From contig NZ_CP013141.1 in NCBI RefSeq assembly GCF_001442535.1, positions 2,301,242-2,365,241 of the forward strand: DNA of 64,000 nt. The letters run 5' to 3'. The notes beneath the pieces were generated by a model. That model worked only from the letters and a program-made list of their open reading frames with translations. It did no database searches and was not told the DNA's origin. Source of the DNA: Lysobacter antibioticus. GTDB taxonomy: Bacteria > Pseudomonadota > Gammaproteobacteria > Xanthomonadales > Xanthomonadaceae. Positions 28,084 to 37,489 of the stretch are shown in pieces. Position numbers and translations under genes: made by a program. Each line of letters starts with the position of its first letter. Within the stretch, counting starts at the first letter, position 1.

Positions 28084-29175
28084 TTATAGTACGCCGCGCT
28101 TGATCTGGTCGCGCTCGATGCTCTCGAACAGGGCCTGGAAATTGCCCTCGCCGAAACCTTCGTTGCCCTTGCGCTGGATGATCTCGAAGAAAATCGGGCC
28201 GATCGCGTTGGTGGTGAAGATCTGCAGCAGCTTGCGCTGATGGGTCTCGCGGTCGGCGTCGATCAGGATCTTGTTCTTGGCCAGGCGCGCCACGTCTTCG
28301 TTATGGTTCGGCACGCGCTGGTCGATCACTTCGAAATAGGTATCCGGGGTGTCCAGGAAGTCCACGCCCTGCGCGCGCATCGCCTCGACGGTCTCGTAGA
28401 TGTCGTCGGTGAAACAGGCGATGTGCTGGATGCCCTCGCCCTTGTAGGCGTCCAGGTACTCGTTGATCTGGCTCTTCGGGTCGCTGGATTCGTTGAGCGG
28501 GATACGCACGACGCCGTCCGGCGCGGTCATCGCCTTCGACACCAGGCCGGTCTTGGCGCCCTTGATGTCGAAGTAACGGATCTCGCGGAAGTTGAACAGA
28601 CGCTCGTAATAGTCCGACCACTTCTGCATGTTGCCGAAGTACAGGTTGTGGGTCAGGTGGTCGATGAAGGTCAAGCCGAACCCGGTCGGGTTCTGCTCGG
28701 CGCCCGGGATCGGCTCGTAGTCTTCATACGCCGTGCCCTTGTCGCCGTAGCGGTCGACCAGGTACAGCATGCAGTCGCCGATGCCCTTGACCACCGGCGC
28801 GTCGATCGCGCGGGTGTCGGCGCGCTCGGTCACCGCTTCGCCGCCGTTGCCGAGCACGGCCTCGTAGACCTCGTTCGCCGGCTTCTTGAAGCGGATCGCG
28901 AAGCCCGCCGCGCAGGGGCCGTGCGCCTCGGCGAACGCCGCGGCGAAGCTGTCGGGCGATTCGTTGACCAGGAAGTTCACCCCGCCCTGGCGGTAGACCG
29001 TGATCGGGCGGGTCTTGTGGCGCAGCACGGCGCTGAAGCCGAGCTTGCGGAAATAGTCGTGGAGCAGGTCGCTGCGGCCCTTCGGGGCGGCGAACTCGAC
29101 GAACTCGAACCCGTCGATGCCGAGCGGATTCTCAAACGTGGTGACCTGCATGCCGAGGTTGGGCTGCGCATTCAT
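28084..29175 (-). CDS. hppD: 4-hydroxyphenylpyruvate dioxygenase
   Basis: 363-residue alpha-ketoacid dioxygenase converting 4-hydroxyphenylpyruvate to homogentisate. Two VOC-type halves. The iron ligands are seen as the His in FIDHLTHNLYFG, the His in GIQHIACFTDDI and the Glu in GPIFFEIIQRKGNEGFGEGNF near the C terminus. Start ATG 29175. Divergent from marR with a palindromic operator between them, and head of the hppD-ORF-hmgA unit. Confidence 0.97.
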   Translation of the reverse strand: MNAQPNLGMQVTTFENPLGIDGFEFVEFAAPKGRSDLLHDYFRKLGFSAVLRHKTRPITVYRQGGVNFLVNESPDSFAAAFAEAHGPCAAGFAIRFKKPANEVYEAVLGNGGEAVTERADTRAIDAPVVKGIGDCMLYLVDRYGDKGTAYEDYEPIPGAEQNPTGFGLTFIDHLTHNLYFGNMQKWSDYYERLFNFREIRYFDIKGAKTGLVSKAMTAPDGVVRIPLNESSDPKSQINEYLDAYKGEGIQHIACFTDDIYETVEAMRAQGVDFLDTPDTYFEVIDQRVPNHNEDVARLAKNKILIDADRETHQRKLLQIFTTNAIGPIFFEIIQRKGNEGFGEGNFQALFESIERDQIKRGVL

Positions 29176-29233
29176 GGCATTGTTCTCAGGTGGCGGCCGG
29201 GTCCGCTGCGGACGGCCTTGTCGAAAGGGTCGT

Positions 29234-29255
29234 TATAGTTTCACATGAAACCATA
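29234..29255. promoter_or_regulatory. 22-bp palindromic operator between hppD and marR
   Basis: TATAGTTTCACATGAAACCATA. The half-sites TAT-N-GTTTCA and TGAAAC-N-ATA are exact complements around a CA centre. Size and symmetry fit a MarR dimer. It lies 58 bp before the hppD start and 18 bp before the marR start, so it could control both genes. Confidence 0.75.
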
Positions 29256-29273
29256 AGCAAGGCACAGTGCAAC

Positions 29274-29831
29274 ATGAATCGATCTCAATCCGACCCCGAT
29301 GCGGCCCCCGAAACAGCCCCCTCCGGCGCCCAGACCGCGCCGATCGGCAAGCCCGGCGGGCCGCGCCATGCCGAACTGGACCTGGAACACTTCCTGCCCT
29401 ACCGCCTCTCGGTCCTGTCCAACCGGGTCAGCAGCGCGATCGCGCGGGTCTATTCCGAGCGCTTCGCCCTCAGCGTGACCGAGTGGCGGGTGATGGCGGT
29501 CCTGGGCCGCTACCCCGGCCTGTCGGCCAACGAGGTCGCCCAGCGCACCGCGATGGACAAGGTCGCGGTCAGCCGCGCGGTCGCTCGCCTGATCGAAGCC
29601 GGCCGCCTGGAGCGCGACACCCACGACGACGACCGCCGCCGCTCGGTGCTGCAGTTGTCGCTGGACGGCTACAAGATCTACGACGAGGTCGCGCCGATGG
29701 CGCTGGCCTTCGAGCAGCGCCTGCTGATCGGCATCGAGGCCCCCGAGCGCGAGGCGTTGTTCCGGTTGCTGGACCGTCTCGACGAGTTGGAGATGCAGGC
29801 CGAGGCGGAGATGGCGGCGACGACGCGGTAG
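29274..29831 (+). CDS. MarR-family regulator of tyrosine catabolism (probable)
   Basis: 185 residues. A disordered Pro/Ala-rich N terminus of about 35 residues precedes the MarR winged helix: LTEWRVMAVLGRYPG-like segment VTEWRVMAVLGRYPG, recognition region MDKVAVSRAVARLIEAG and wing RDTHDDDRRRSVLQLS. Start ATG 29274. Its position opposite hppD, with a dyad operator between, suggests it represses hppD-hmgA until an aromatic ligand (for example homogentisate or hydroxyphenylpyruvate) binds; the ligand is inference. Confidence 0.88.
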   Translation: MNRSQSDPDAAPETAPSGAQTAPIGKPGGPRHAELDLEHFLPYRLSVLSNRVSSAIARVYSERFALSVTEWRVMAVLGRYPGLSANEVAQRTAMDKVAVSRAVARLIEAGRLERDTHDDDRRRSVLQLSLDGYKIYDEVAPMALAFEQRLLIGIEAPEREALFRLLDRLDELEMQAEAEMAATTR

Positions 29832-29928
29832 GCGGGTCGATGTCGTAGGTCGCGGTGGTCTTGGGGCGGGTTGGTGCCGTTGCGCAGCGCTGCGCGGTCG
29901 TTTGCGCGGCAAGCCCGCAGTCCCGCGG

Positions 29929-30524
29929 TCGCGGCTTGCGCCGCTCCTACCCTAGGAGCACCCCGTTGCCGTTGCCGAGATTTTGATCTGCTTTGCCGCT
30001 TTACCGGTCAAGTGGAGACCCGGAGGGCGGCGCACAGGACGTGCGCCGTTTTCCGATAAGACAGGGACGTCTTATCGGAAAATCCCGGCGACAGCACCGC
30101 ACTCGTGGCCTGTGCCCTTGCAAGGAAGGCCTTTTCTTTGGTTATCTTTCTTTTGGGCCAGCAAAAGAAAGTAACCCGGCCGCGTCAGCGGACGGAAGCT
30201 CTGCTCTTGCTTGAGGCTTCTCAAAGATCTAGATCAAACGCCAAAAGCTTCCGCCACTAAAGCGGCGGGTTACTTTCTTTTGTCATAAGCAACAAAAGAA
30301 AGGTAACCAAAGAAAAATGCTTTTCTTTGAATCACAGGCCCGCACGAGCGGTGCTGACGCAGGGCTTTTTCATACGGGACATCCCTGTCCCGATGAAAAA
30401 CGGCGCGCATCCTTGCGCGCCGCCCTCCGGGTCTTCTGTTGCCTTCGCGAGTGCGGCTCGGCGCACAGCAACAGCAACAGCAACAGCAACGACAGCAACG
30501 GCGGCAACGGCAGCAGCAGCCGTT
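29929..30524 (-). repeat. REP unit and composite palindromic element, copy C (R then L, inverted copy of A)
   Basis: A REP unit (29929-29951) and two CCGTTG hexamers (29964-29977) precede the R module, minus (29979-30213). The L module, minus, runs 30232-30469 and ends in a CAGCAA hexamer array that degenerates to 30524. The order R then L on the minus strand makes this the true inverted copy of A. The GATAAGACAGGGACGTCTTATC stem has 8 bp, and the CGGGACATCCCTGTCCCG stem is intact. It lies between the convergent ends of marR and the POT transporter gene. I see no gene in 29832-30666. Confidence 0.9.
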
Positions 30525-30598
30525 AAGCCGAACGGTTTGCGACAACGCCCAATCGCATCGCGATCGCTGCCCAAACATCGCCGCCGGCGACCCACAAA

Positions 30599-30632
30599 AA
30601 AAGACGACGGCCGTAGCCGTCGTCTTTCGTTC
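30599..30632 (-). terminator. Terminator of the POT transporter gene
   Basis: AAAGACGACGGC and its complement around CGTA form a 12-bp stem; on the minus strand it is followed by a run of seven Ts. It lies 35 bp past the transporter stop. Confidence 0.9.
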
Positions 30633-30666
30633 GCCGTATCGCCGCGCGCCAAGCGCGGCAGAGCGA

Positions 30667-32169
30667 TCACTTCACGCCGTGCATCAACTTCTGCACCAAC
30701 GGCGCGATCAGGAACAACAGCACGCCCGCGCCTACCAGGGCGTAGAAGCCGAAGGTGTAACCGCTCAGGGCCGAGGTCGTGGTCATGCCGCCTTCGCCGC
30801 TGACCGCGCCGGCGAAAATGCCCGACAGGTTGTTGCCGATGCCGGTCGAGAGGAACCAGCCGCCCATGCCGAAACCGACCAGGCGCACCGGCGCCAGCTT
30901 GGTCACCATCGACAAGCCGATCGGCGACAGGCACAGCTCGCCGACGGACTGGATCACGTAGACCATGAACAAGGTCCAGAACGGGATCTTGCCGGCGTCG
31001 TTGACCAGGCTCGACAGGGCGAACATCAACAGCGCGAACGCCAGGCCGTTGAAGATCAGGCCGAGGCCGAACTTGCGCGGAATCGACGGATTGGCCGAGC
31101 CCATCTTGACCCAGATCAGGGCGATGATCGGCGCCAGGGTGATGATCGCCAGCGAGTTCACCGACTGGAACCAGGCGTTCGGGAACAGGAAGTCGCCGAG
31201 CTGGCGATCCACGATCTTGTCGGCGAGGAAGGTGAAGGAGCTGCCGGCCTGCTCGAAGAACATCCAGAACAGGATGTTGAAGGTGAAGATGATCAGCATC
31301 GCGATCACTTTGTCGCGTTGCACCTTGCCCTCGCGGAAGCCTTCGACCAGCAACAGGGCGCACAGGGCGATGAACATCGCCAGCAGCACCCACTGCAGGG
31401 TGGTCGCGCCGACGGCGAGCAGGAAGTACACCACCGGGATCGCGGCCAACGCGCCGAGGAACACGTACAGCACTTTCTGCTTACCGGCGCTGTCGTTCGG
31501 CGGGCGGCCGATGCCTTCGAGCTGGCGGCGACCGAACCAGAACCACACCAGGCTGGCGATCATGCCCAGGCCCGAGGCGATGAACACCATCTTGTAGACC
31601 GGCATGGCCGCGGTGCCGAATACCTTTTCGGCCAGCAGGCCGGTCAGGATCGGCGAGATGAAGGCGCCGGCGTTGATGCCCATATAGAAAATGGTGAAGC
31701 CCGAGTCGCGGCGCCCATCGCTGACGCTGTAGAGCTTGCCGACCATGGTCGAGATGTTCGGCTTGAACAGGCCGTTGCCGACCACGATCGTGGCCAGGCC
31801 GAGCTTGAAGATCTGGTCGTTCGGGATCGCGATCAGGAACAGGCCGGTGGCCATGATGACCGCGCCGAGCAGGATCGAGCGTTGGTAGCCGAGCACCCGG
31901 TCGGCGATGTAGCCGCCGAAGATCGCCGCGGCATAGACCAAGGCCAGGTAAGCGCCGTAGGTGCGGTTGGCCGGCGCTTCCCCGGCGGCATCGCCGCCGT
32001 GGAACTGGGCCACGATGTACAGCACCAGCGCCCAGCGGATGCCGTAGAACGCGAAGCGCTCCCAGAACTCCGTCATGAACAGCATCCACAAGGGCTTGGG
32101 ATGCCCCAGCATCTGCTTGAACTCGGGTATGGGCGTCTGGCCCTGGGTCGGTATCGCGGCTCCGCTCAT
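30667..32169 (-). CDS. Proton-dependent oligopeptide transporter (POT/PTR2 family)
   Basis: 500 residues, 12-14 membrane helices. The POT signature ExxERF is EFWERFAFYG in helix 1, with the PTR2 segment GKLYSVSDGRRDSGFTIFYMGINAGAF around residues 145-170 and FEQAGSSFTFLAD in helix 7. It takes up di- and tripeptides with protons, in line with a predator or scavenger that secretes proteases. Start ATG 32169. Monocistronic, with a strong terminator. Confidence 0.95.
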   Translation of the reverse strand: MSGAAIPTQGQTPIPEFKQMLGHPKPLWMLFMTEFWERFAFYGIRWALVLYIVAQFHGGDAAGEAPANRTYGAYLALVYAAAIFGGYIADRVLGYQRSILLGAVIMATGLFLIAIPNDQIFKLGLATIVVGNGLFKPNISTMVGKLYSVSDGRRDSGFTIFYMGINAGAFISPILTGLLAEKVFGTAAMPVYKMVFIASGLGMIASLVWFWFGRRQLEGIGRPPNDSAGKQKVLYVFLGALAAIPVVYFLLAVGATTLQWVLLAMFIALCALLLVEGFREGKVQRDKVIAMLIIFTFNILFWMFFEQAGSSFTFLADKIVDRQLGDFLFPNAWFQSVNSLAIITLAPIIALIWVKMGSANPSIPRKFGLGLIFNGLAFALLMFALSSLVNDAGKIPFWTLFMVYVIQSVGELCLSPIGLSMVTKLAPVRLVGFGMGGWFLSTGIGNNLSGIFAGAVSGEGGMTTTSALSGYTFGFYALVGAGVLLFLIAPLVQKLMHGVK

Positions 32170-32673
32170 GCGGTGTCCCCTGTCGTGTCGAAACTGAATG
32201 AAAATCCCACGCCTACGGCACGGGTCGGGGAGATTTACCGGCACGGACCGGTCCCGTCAAACCTTTATTCCACGCATTGCGCTTTGCTGCGACGCAACAA
32301 TCACGCTTACAAACCCCTGAACGGGGGAGAATTTTGCGCGATGCGGCGGTTGGAAGTGCCGGTTTGCGGCGGTCTGGGCTTCTTGGGAGACCAGGGCTTG
32401 GGCGCTCCGGGTCGATGTTGCCGGCGCAATTACTGTGAGTTCGCGGTCACGGCTTGTGACCGCGGGAAATCCAACAGGGCGCCGCTCCTACCCGGAAGCT
32501 GCGGCGCGGCGAGGCCCGCCGAACTCCAATCGCCGCGAACCTCCGAGCGTCATTCCCGCGCTGGCGGGGACGACAGCGCGATCCGCCGAAGGCCGCCCGG
32601 TCGTTCCGGTGACGCGGCTCCCAGCCTTTGAGAACGCTTACTCGATACGCAGTGGTATCGAAACCGTGCCGCC
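32170..32673. other. Gene-free region with degenerate repeats
   Basis: 504 bp between the POT transporter start and the kynA stop. The first 150 bp hold the transporter promoter region. A REP with a variant insert (32443-32491, containing GCGGGAAATCCAACAGG) and a short palindrome TCATTCCCGCGCTGGCGGGG (32550-32569) follow. I see no convincing gene. Confidence 0.55.
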
Positions 32674-33552
32674 TCAGGTCCCTGCGCCGTAGCCGTCGGC
32701 GGGGCCGATCGTGGTCCGCACCTCGAACAGCTCCGGGAAGAAGGTCAGTTCCAGCGCTTGCTTGAGGAAGCCCACGCCGCTGGAGCCGCCGGTGCCGCGC
32801 TTGAAGCCGATGATGCGCATGACCGTGCGCATGTGGCGGAAGCGCCACAGCTGGAATTGGGTTTCCAGGTCGACCAGGTCCTCGCACAAGGCGTACTCGC
32901 GCCAGTACAGGTCGGTGTTTTCGTAAATGCGCTCGAACACCGGCTGCAGCGCCGGGTCGCTGACGTGCGGCTGGCGCCGATCGCGGTCGAGGTGGATCGC
33001 CGGGATCGGGTGGCCGAAGCGCGACAGATACATCAGGAACTCGTCGTACAGGCTCGGCGCCGACAGCGCCTTCTCCAGCGAGACCTGGCCCTGCGGGTCG
33101 TGCGCGAACACCCGCAGCATGGCTTCGTTCTTGTTGCCGAGCATGAACTCGATGGTGCGGTACTGCAGCGACTGGAAACCCGACGACGGCCCCAGGGTTT
33201 CGCGGAAGCCCATGTACTCCGACGGCGTCAGCGTCTCCAGCACCGACCACTGCTCGGTCAGCTGACGCAGCACCTGCTTGCAGCGCGCCAGGACTTTCTG
33301 GCATTGCCAGACCTGGTCGTGGCGCAGATGTTCGAGCGCGGCGCTCAGCTCGTGGATGATCAGCTTCATCCACAGCTCCGAGACCTGGTGCTGGATGATG
33401 AACAGCATCTCGTCGTGGTGGGCCGGGTCCGACAGCGCGCGCTGCGCCGACAGCAACCGGTCGAGTTGCAGATAGCCGCCGTAGCTGATGCGTCCGGACA
33501 GGTCGGTATGGATACCGGCTTCCAGTTCGCGCTGGTTCTTCTCGACGGACAT
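32674..33552 (-). CDS. kynA: Tryptophan 2,3-dioxygenase
   Basis: 292 residues. Heme enzyme that opens the indole ring of L-tryptophan to N-formylkynurenine. Family motifs: [29 protein letters not shown] (substrate-side His), SGFQSLQYR, and [12 protein letters not shown] with the heme-ligand His near residue 240, then [13 protein letters not shown]. Start ATG 33552. No other kynurenine gene is nearby, so formamidase and kynureninase must be elsewhere if the pathway is complete. Confidence 0.96.
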   Translation of the reverse strand: MSVEKNQRELEAGIHTDLSGRISYGGYLQLDRLLSAQRALSDPAHHDEMLFIIQHQVSELWMKLIIHELSAALEHLRHDQVWQCQKVLARCKQVLRQLTEQWSVLETLTPSEYMGFRETLGPSSGFQSLQYRTIEFMLGNKNEAMLRVFAHDPQGQVSLEKALSAPSLYDEFLMYLSRFGHPIPAIHLDRDRRQPHVSDPALQPVFERIYENTDLYWREYALCEDLVDLETQFQLWRFRHMRTVMRIIGFKRGTGGSSGVGFLKQALELTFFPELFEVRTTIGPADGYGAGT

Positions 33553-33723
33553 CGGCGGCACTCACGGCAGGGGCGCAAAGCGTAACGCATCGCCTGCACC
33601 GGGGTCGGCTTTCGTAATCGCGGCAAGCAGTTACGCCGTCAATCGCGGCCTGTGCGACGCCCAAAACGCACAATAACCGGGCCTGCCAAGCACGTCCCGC
33701 AGGCGCATCCATCAGGGGAATCC

Positions 33724-36700
33724 ATGCAGAAACTCGCAAGCCGCGCCCTCGCGGCGGGTATCGCTTTGGCCGTGTCCGGCTCCGGGCACGCGCAAGTCGT
33801 CGTCAGCCAGGTCTACGCCGGCGGCGGCCTCACCGATGCACGCTACCGAACCGACTTCATCGAACTGCACAACAACAGCAGCAACGCCGTCAGCCTCAAC
33901 GGCTGGAGCGTACAATACGCCTCCAGCGGCAGCGCCTGGTTGCGCACTCCGCTCGGCGGCAGCATCGCCGCCGGCGGTTACTACTTGATCCGCCAAAGCA
34001 GCGGCAACAACGGCCTCAGCCTGCCCGTCGCCAACGCCGGCGGCACCGTCGCCATGAGCACCCAGCGCGGCAAGATCGCCTTGGTCCCTCACAACACCAC
34101 CCTGACCGCAGCCTGCCCGACCGGATTGCCCGACTTCGTCGGCTACGGCCCGGCCGACTGCGCCGAGGGCGGCCGCCCGGCCTCGCCCCTCGCCGCCGCC
34201 ACCGCACTGCTGCGCAACAACGGCGGCTGCAGCGATACCCAGCTCAATGTCGCCGACTTCGCCGTCGCCGCCGCGGCGCCGCGCAATTCGACTTCGCCCA
34301 AGCGGCTGTGCATGCCCTCGGCGCCGCCGGTGCTATCGGTCGAAGCCCGCGCAGGCAACGAAGGCGATAGCGGTTATACCGACCTGGTGTTCACCTTGCG
34401 TCTCGATCGTCCGGCCGGCCCCGACGGGGTGGCGTGGAGCATATTCACCAACGGCGGCAGCGCCACGCCGGATGTCGACTACCTCTACATCGACACGTCT
34501 GGACACATCGCGCCGGGCCAGAGCGAGGCGAGCTTCGTGCTGCAGATCAAGGGCGACACCTTGATCGAAGGCGACGAAACCGTGAACCTGCAGATCAAAG
34601 TCCATTCCGGCGCGGTCACCGCCAACGGCGACTACCTCAACCTCCAGGCGACCATCGTCAACGACGATCCGCAACAACCGCCGCCGCGTCTGTCCCTGCA
34701 TACCAATGCGCTCAATGAAACGGACGCCGACATCGCGCCGTTCCCGATCGAACTGCGCCTGGACCGTCCCGCCGGCAGCGACGGCGTGCGGGTCCGGCTG
34801 AGTTCGGTCGATGGCGGTTCGGCGACGATCCATGAGGACTATCTGCCGTTCGATTACGAAGCGGTGATCGCTCCGGGCCAGGATCGCGCTCACGTCAGCT
34901 TCGGCGTGCGCGGCGACACGCGTTACGAAGGCGACGAGACGGTCGAGATCAAGGGACAGATCCTGTCCGGCGCGATCGCCGACAACGGCGGCATCGACCT
35001 CGAAGGCCTGGCCACGATCGTCGACGACGATCTGCGTGTCGTGCCGATTCCGGCCGTGCAGGGCCGCGAGGCGGTTTCGCCGTTGCGCGGCGAATTCGTC
35101 TCGGTCGAAGGCATCGTCACCGCGCTGAGCGACGACGGCTTCTACCTGCAGAGCGAGGAGTTCGAGAGCGACAACGATCCGCAGACCTCGCAGGGCCTGT
35201 TCGTGCAGACCGGCCATCGTCCCGATCCGAAATGGCGCGGTTTGCGCGTGCGTGCGACCGGCACGGTGACGGAATTGTCCGACAGCGGCAGTCATCCGCT
35301 GCGCGGCAGCATGACCGCGATCGCGGGCTCGCCGGCGATCGTCCTGCTGACGACTTCGCCGCGACCGCTGCCGCCGGCGCCGTTGCTGCCCTGGCCGTCG
35401 CTCTACGGCGCGCCCGACTACGAAGCCTTCGAAGGCATGCGGGTGGGCTTGCCGGAGGTGCGCGTGGTCGGCCCGACCGGCGGCAGTTTCGATGCGATGC
35501 AAGAACGTACCCGCAGCGACGGCCGCTTCCATGTCGCGCTCGGCCCCTACGACCAGCCGGCGCCGATGCGCGAGCCGGGCACACGCTACCCGTCGAGCTT
35601 CCACGGCCAGCCGCAGGATTGGCTGCCGCGTTGGGACGGCAATCCGGAGGCTATCGGCGTCGACAGCGATGCCGACGGCCATGCGCCGGTCGATGTCGCG
35701 ATCGACACCCGCATCGACGGGGTGATCGGTCCGCTCGATCAGCGCAGCGGGCGCTATACCGTGGCCCTGCAGCACGATGCGCAGTTGCTCGTGCGCGAAT
35801 CGCTGCCGGCGCCGCCGCGCATCGAACCGGGCGACCCGCAGCAGCGCCAGACCGCGCTGGTCAGCTACGACCTCGGCGACCTCTTCGACGAGTACAGCCC
35901 GCCCAACTCCGCTCAACCGAGCACGCCGTTGCCGGCGTTGGAACGCCGCCTCGGCAAGATCTCGCGCAGCCTTCGCGAGAACCTGCTGATGCCGGACCTG
36001 GTCGCGATCACCGGCGTCGAGAACGAGGCCCTGCTGCAGCGCCTGGCCGAGCGCATCAACCGCGACGCGAGCCTGTCGGGCAGCGTCAACCCGCAATACC
36101 GCGCCATCGTTCTGCCCAACGTCGATCCGCTCAAGCCGCATATCGGCCTACTCGCCCGCAGCGAACAAGTCGGCGGCTGGGGCTCGCGGGTGATCGTCGA
36201 ACGCGTCGCCCAGATCGGCCGCGATGTGCCGCTGCCGAACGGCGGCGGCAATCCCTCGGAGCCGTTGTTCGATCAAGCGCCGCTGAGCGTCGATGCCACC
36301 ACCCAGTCCATCGACGGCCACCGTTTCCGCCAGCGTTTGCTGCTGGTGCAACTGGCGCCGATGGCCGGCAGCGAGGCCGACACGCCACAGGCCGAACGCC
36401 AGCGCGATCGCCGTCATCTGCAGGCCGAGTTCATCGCCGGCTGGGTGCGGCAACAGCAAGACGATCCCGAAGCGCCGCCGCTGTTGTTGCTCGGCCGTTT
36501 CGATGCGCACGCGTTCAACGACGGCCTGGTCGACCCGGTCGGTACCTTGACCGGCCGTCCGACCGAGGGCGTGAGCACGATGGTGCTGGGCGACGGTGTC
36601 GACCGTTTCGATCCTGATCTGCTCAACCTCACCGCGACCGAGCCCGGATCCGAGCGCTATTCCTCGATCGACGAAGGCAGCCGCCAGGAACTGCAGCACG

Positions 36701-37290
36701 CCTTCGCCGACGAGCGCCTGATCGGCGCCACCGACCGGATCGAGGTCCAGCGCCTGCGCAGCAATGCCGGCTATCCGGTGGTGCTGCGCGATGCGGAAGG
36801 CGTGCCGATGCGCGCCGGCGACGTCGACCCGCTGCATCTGCGGCTGGTGCCGCGCACCCAGGCCGATCTGTCGGTCTGGGCCGGGCCCACGAACGGCGGC
36901 GAGACGCTGGAGGCCGGCCGTCCGCTGGAGCTGTCGGTGTCGGTCGACAACGCCGGTCCGGACTGGGCGCGCCAGATCGGCCTCGGCCTGGCCCTGTCCG
37001 GGGCCTGGCCGAGCCTGGAGGTCAGCGCGGTCGCGCCGGGCTGGCGCTGCGGCGCGCCGGTGGTCGAGGGCGACCACACCAGCCTCGCCTGCACCGGCGA
37101 ACTGGTCGACAGCAGCGGCCATGTCTCGCAATGGTTCCATCTGCGCGCCGCTACCGACGCCTCGATGGCCGGGCGCACGGTCGAGCTCGCCGCCTCGGTG
37201 ACGTCCTCGTCGGCCGATCCGGACCCGGCCGACAACGCCGCCCGGACCACGCTGCGGATCCTCGCACCTGGCGGCGCGCCTCAGCCCTGA
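33724..37290 (+). CDS. Giant secreted nuclease-family protein with a degenerate active site
   Basis: 1188 residues. Signal peptide (cleavage after SGSGHA, residue 23); lamin-tail domain about 24-190 (FIELHNN, LNGWSVQYASS); two Calx-beta repeats (about 198-312 and 320-440); an OB-like region about 445-560; an endonuclease/exonuclease/phosphatase-like domain about 705-1050; a CARDB/DUF11-like domain about 1055-1165. It aligns along its length with the next gene, but the catalytic positions differ: YDLGDLFD for YNVERFFD, Gly764 for the metal-binding Glu, Arg925 and Asp927 for Asp and Asn of GDFNA, Val1034 for His of SDHDP. It is probably an inactive paralogue with a binding or structural role. 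No frameshift or stop; base composition is normal. Confidence 0.85.
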   Translation: MQKLASRALAAGIALAVSGSGHAQVVVSQVYAGGGLTDARYRTDFIELHNNSSNAVSLNGWSVQYASSGSAWLRTPLGGSIAAGGYYLIRQSSGNNGLSLPVANAGGTVAMSTQRGKIALVPHNTTLTAACPTGLPDFVGYGPADCAEGGRPASPLAAATALLRNNGGCSDTQLNVADFAVAAAAPRNSTSPKRLCMPSAPPVLSVEARAGNEGDSGYTDLVFTLRLDRPAGPDGVAWSIFTNGGSATPDVDYLYIDTSGHIAPGQSEASFVLQIKGDTLIEGDETVNLQIKVHSGAVTANGDYLNLQATIVNDDPQQPPPRLSLHTNALNETDADIAPFPIELRLDRPAGSDGVRVRLSSVDGGSATIHEDYLPFDYEAVIAPGQDRAHVSFGVRGDTRYEGDETVEIKGQILSGAIADNGGIDLEGLATIVDDDLRVVPIPAVQGREAVSPLRGEFVSVEGIVTALSDDGFYLQSEEFESDNDPQTSQGLFVQTGHRPDPKWRGLRVRATGTVTELSDSGSHPLRGSMTAIAGSPAIVLLTTSPRPLPPAPLLPWPSLYGAPDYEAFEGMRVGLPEVRVVGPTGGSFDAMQERTRSDGRFHVALGPYDQPAPMREPGTRYPSSFHGQPQDWLPRWDGNPEAIGVDSDADGHAPVDVAIDTRIDGVIGPLDQRSGRYTVALQHDAQLLVRESLPAPPRIEPGDPQQRQTALVSYDLGDLFDEYSPPNSAQPSTPLPALERRLGKISRSLRENLLMPDLVAITGVENEALLQRLAERINRDASLSGSVNPQYRAIVLPNVDPLKPHIGLLARSEQVGGWGSRVIVERVAQIGRDVPLPNGGGNPSEPLFDQAPLSVDATTQSIDGHRFRQRLLLVQLAPMAGSEADTPQAERQRDRRHLQAEFIAGWVRQQQDDPEAPPLLLLGRFDAHAFNDGLVDPVGTLTGRPTEGVSTMVLGDGVDRFDPDLLNLTATEPGSERYSSIDEGSRQELQHAFADERLIGATDRIEVQRLRSNAGYPVVLRDAEGVPMRAGDVDPLHLRLVPRTQADLSVWAGPTNGGETLEAGRPLELSVSVDNAGPDWARQIGLGLALSGAWPSLEVSAVAPGWRCGAPVVEGDHTSLACTGELVDSSGHVSQWFHLRAATDASMAGRTVELAASVTSSSADPDPADNAARTTLRILAPGGAPQP

Positions 37291-37489
37291 GTCGCATCGC
37301 CCGCCCCGGCGCAAGCCGTGGGCTTCCCCGCCGTCCGGGCCGTCCCGGGCGGCGATGGGGCCTGCCGAGAGTGACCCAGGTCGCGATTTTCCGGCCCGTC
37401 ATGCCCTTGCAACGCCAAAAAGTGAGCATTGATGCACAATCCCCTCCGTCTGCTTCCGGGGGGATCCAGGCGTCCACATGGGGAAAAAC

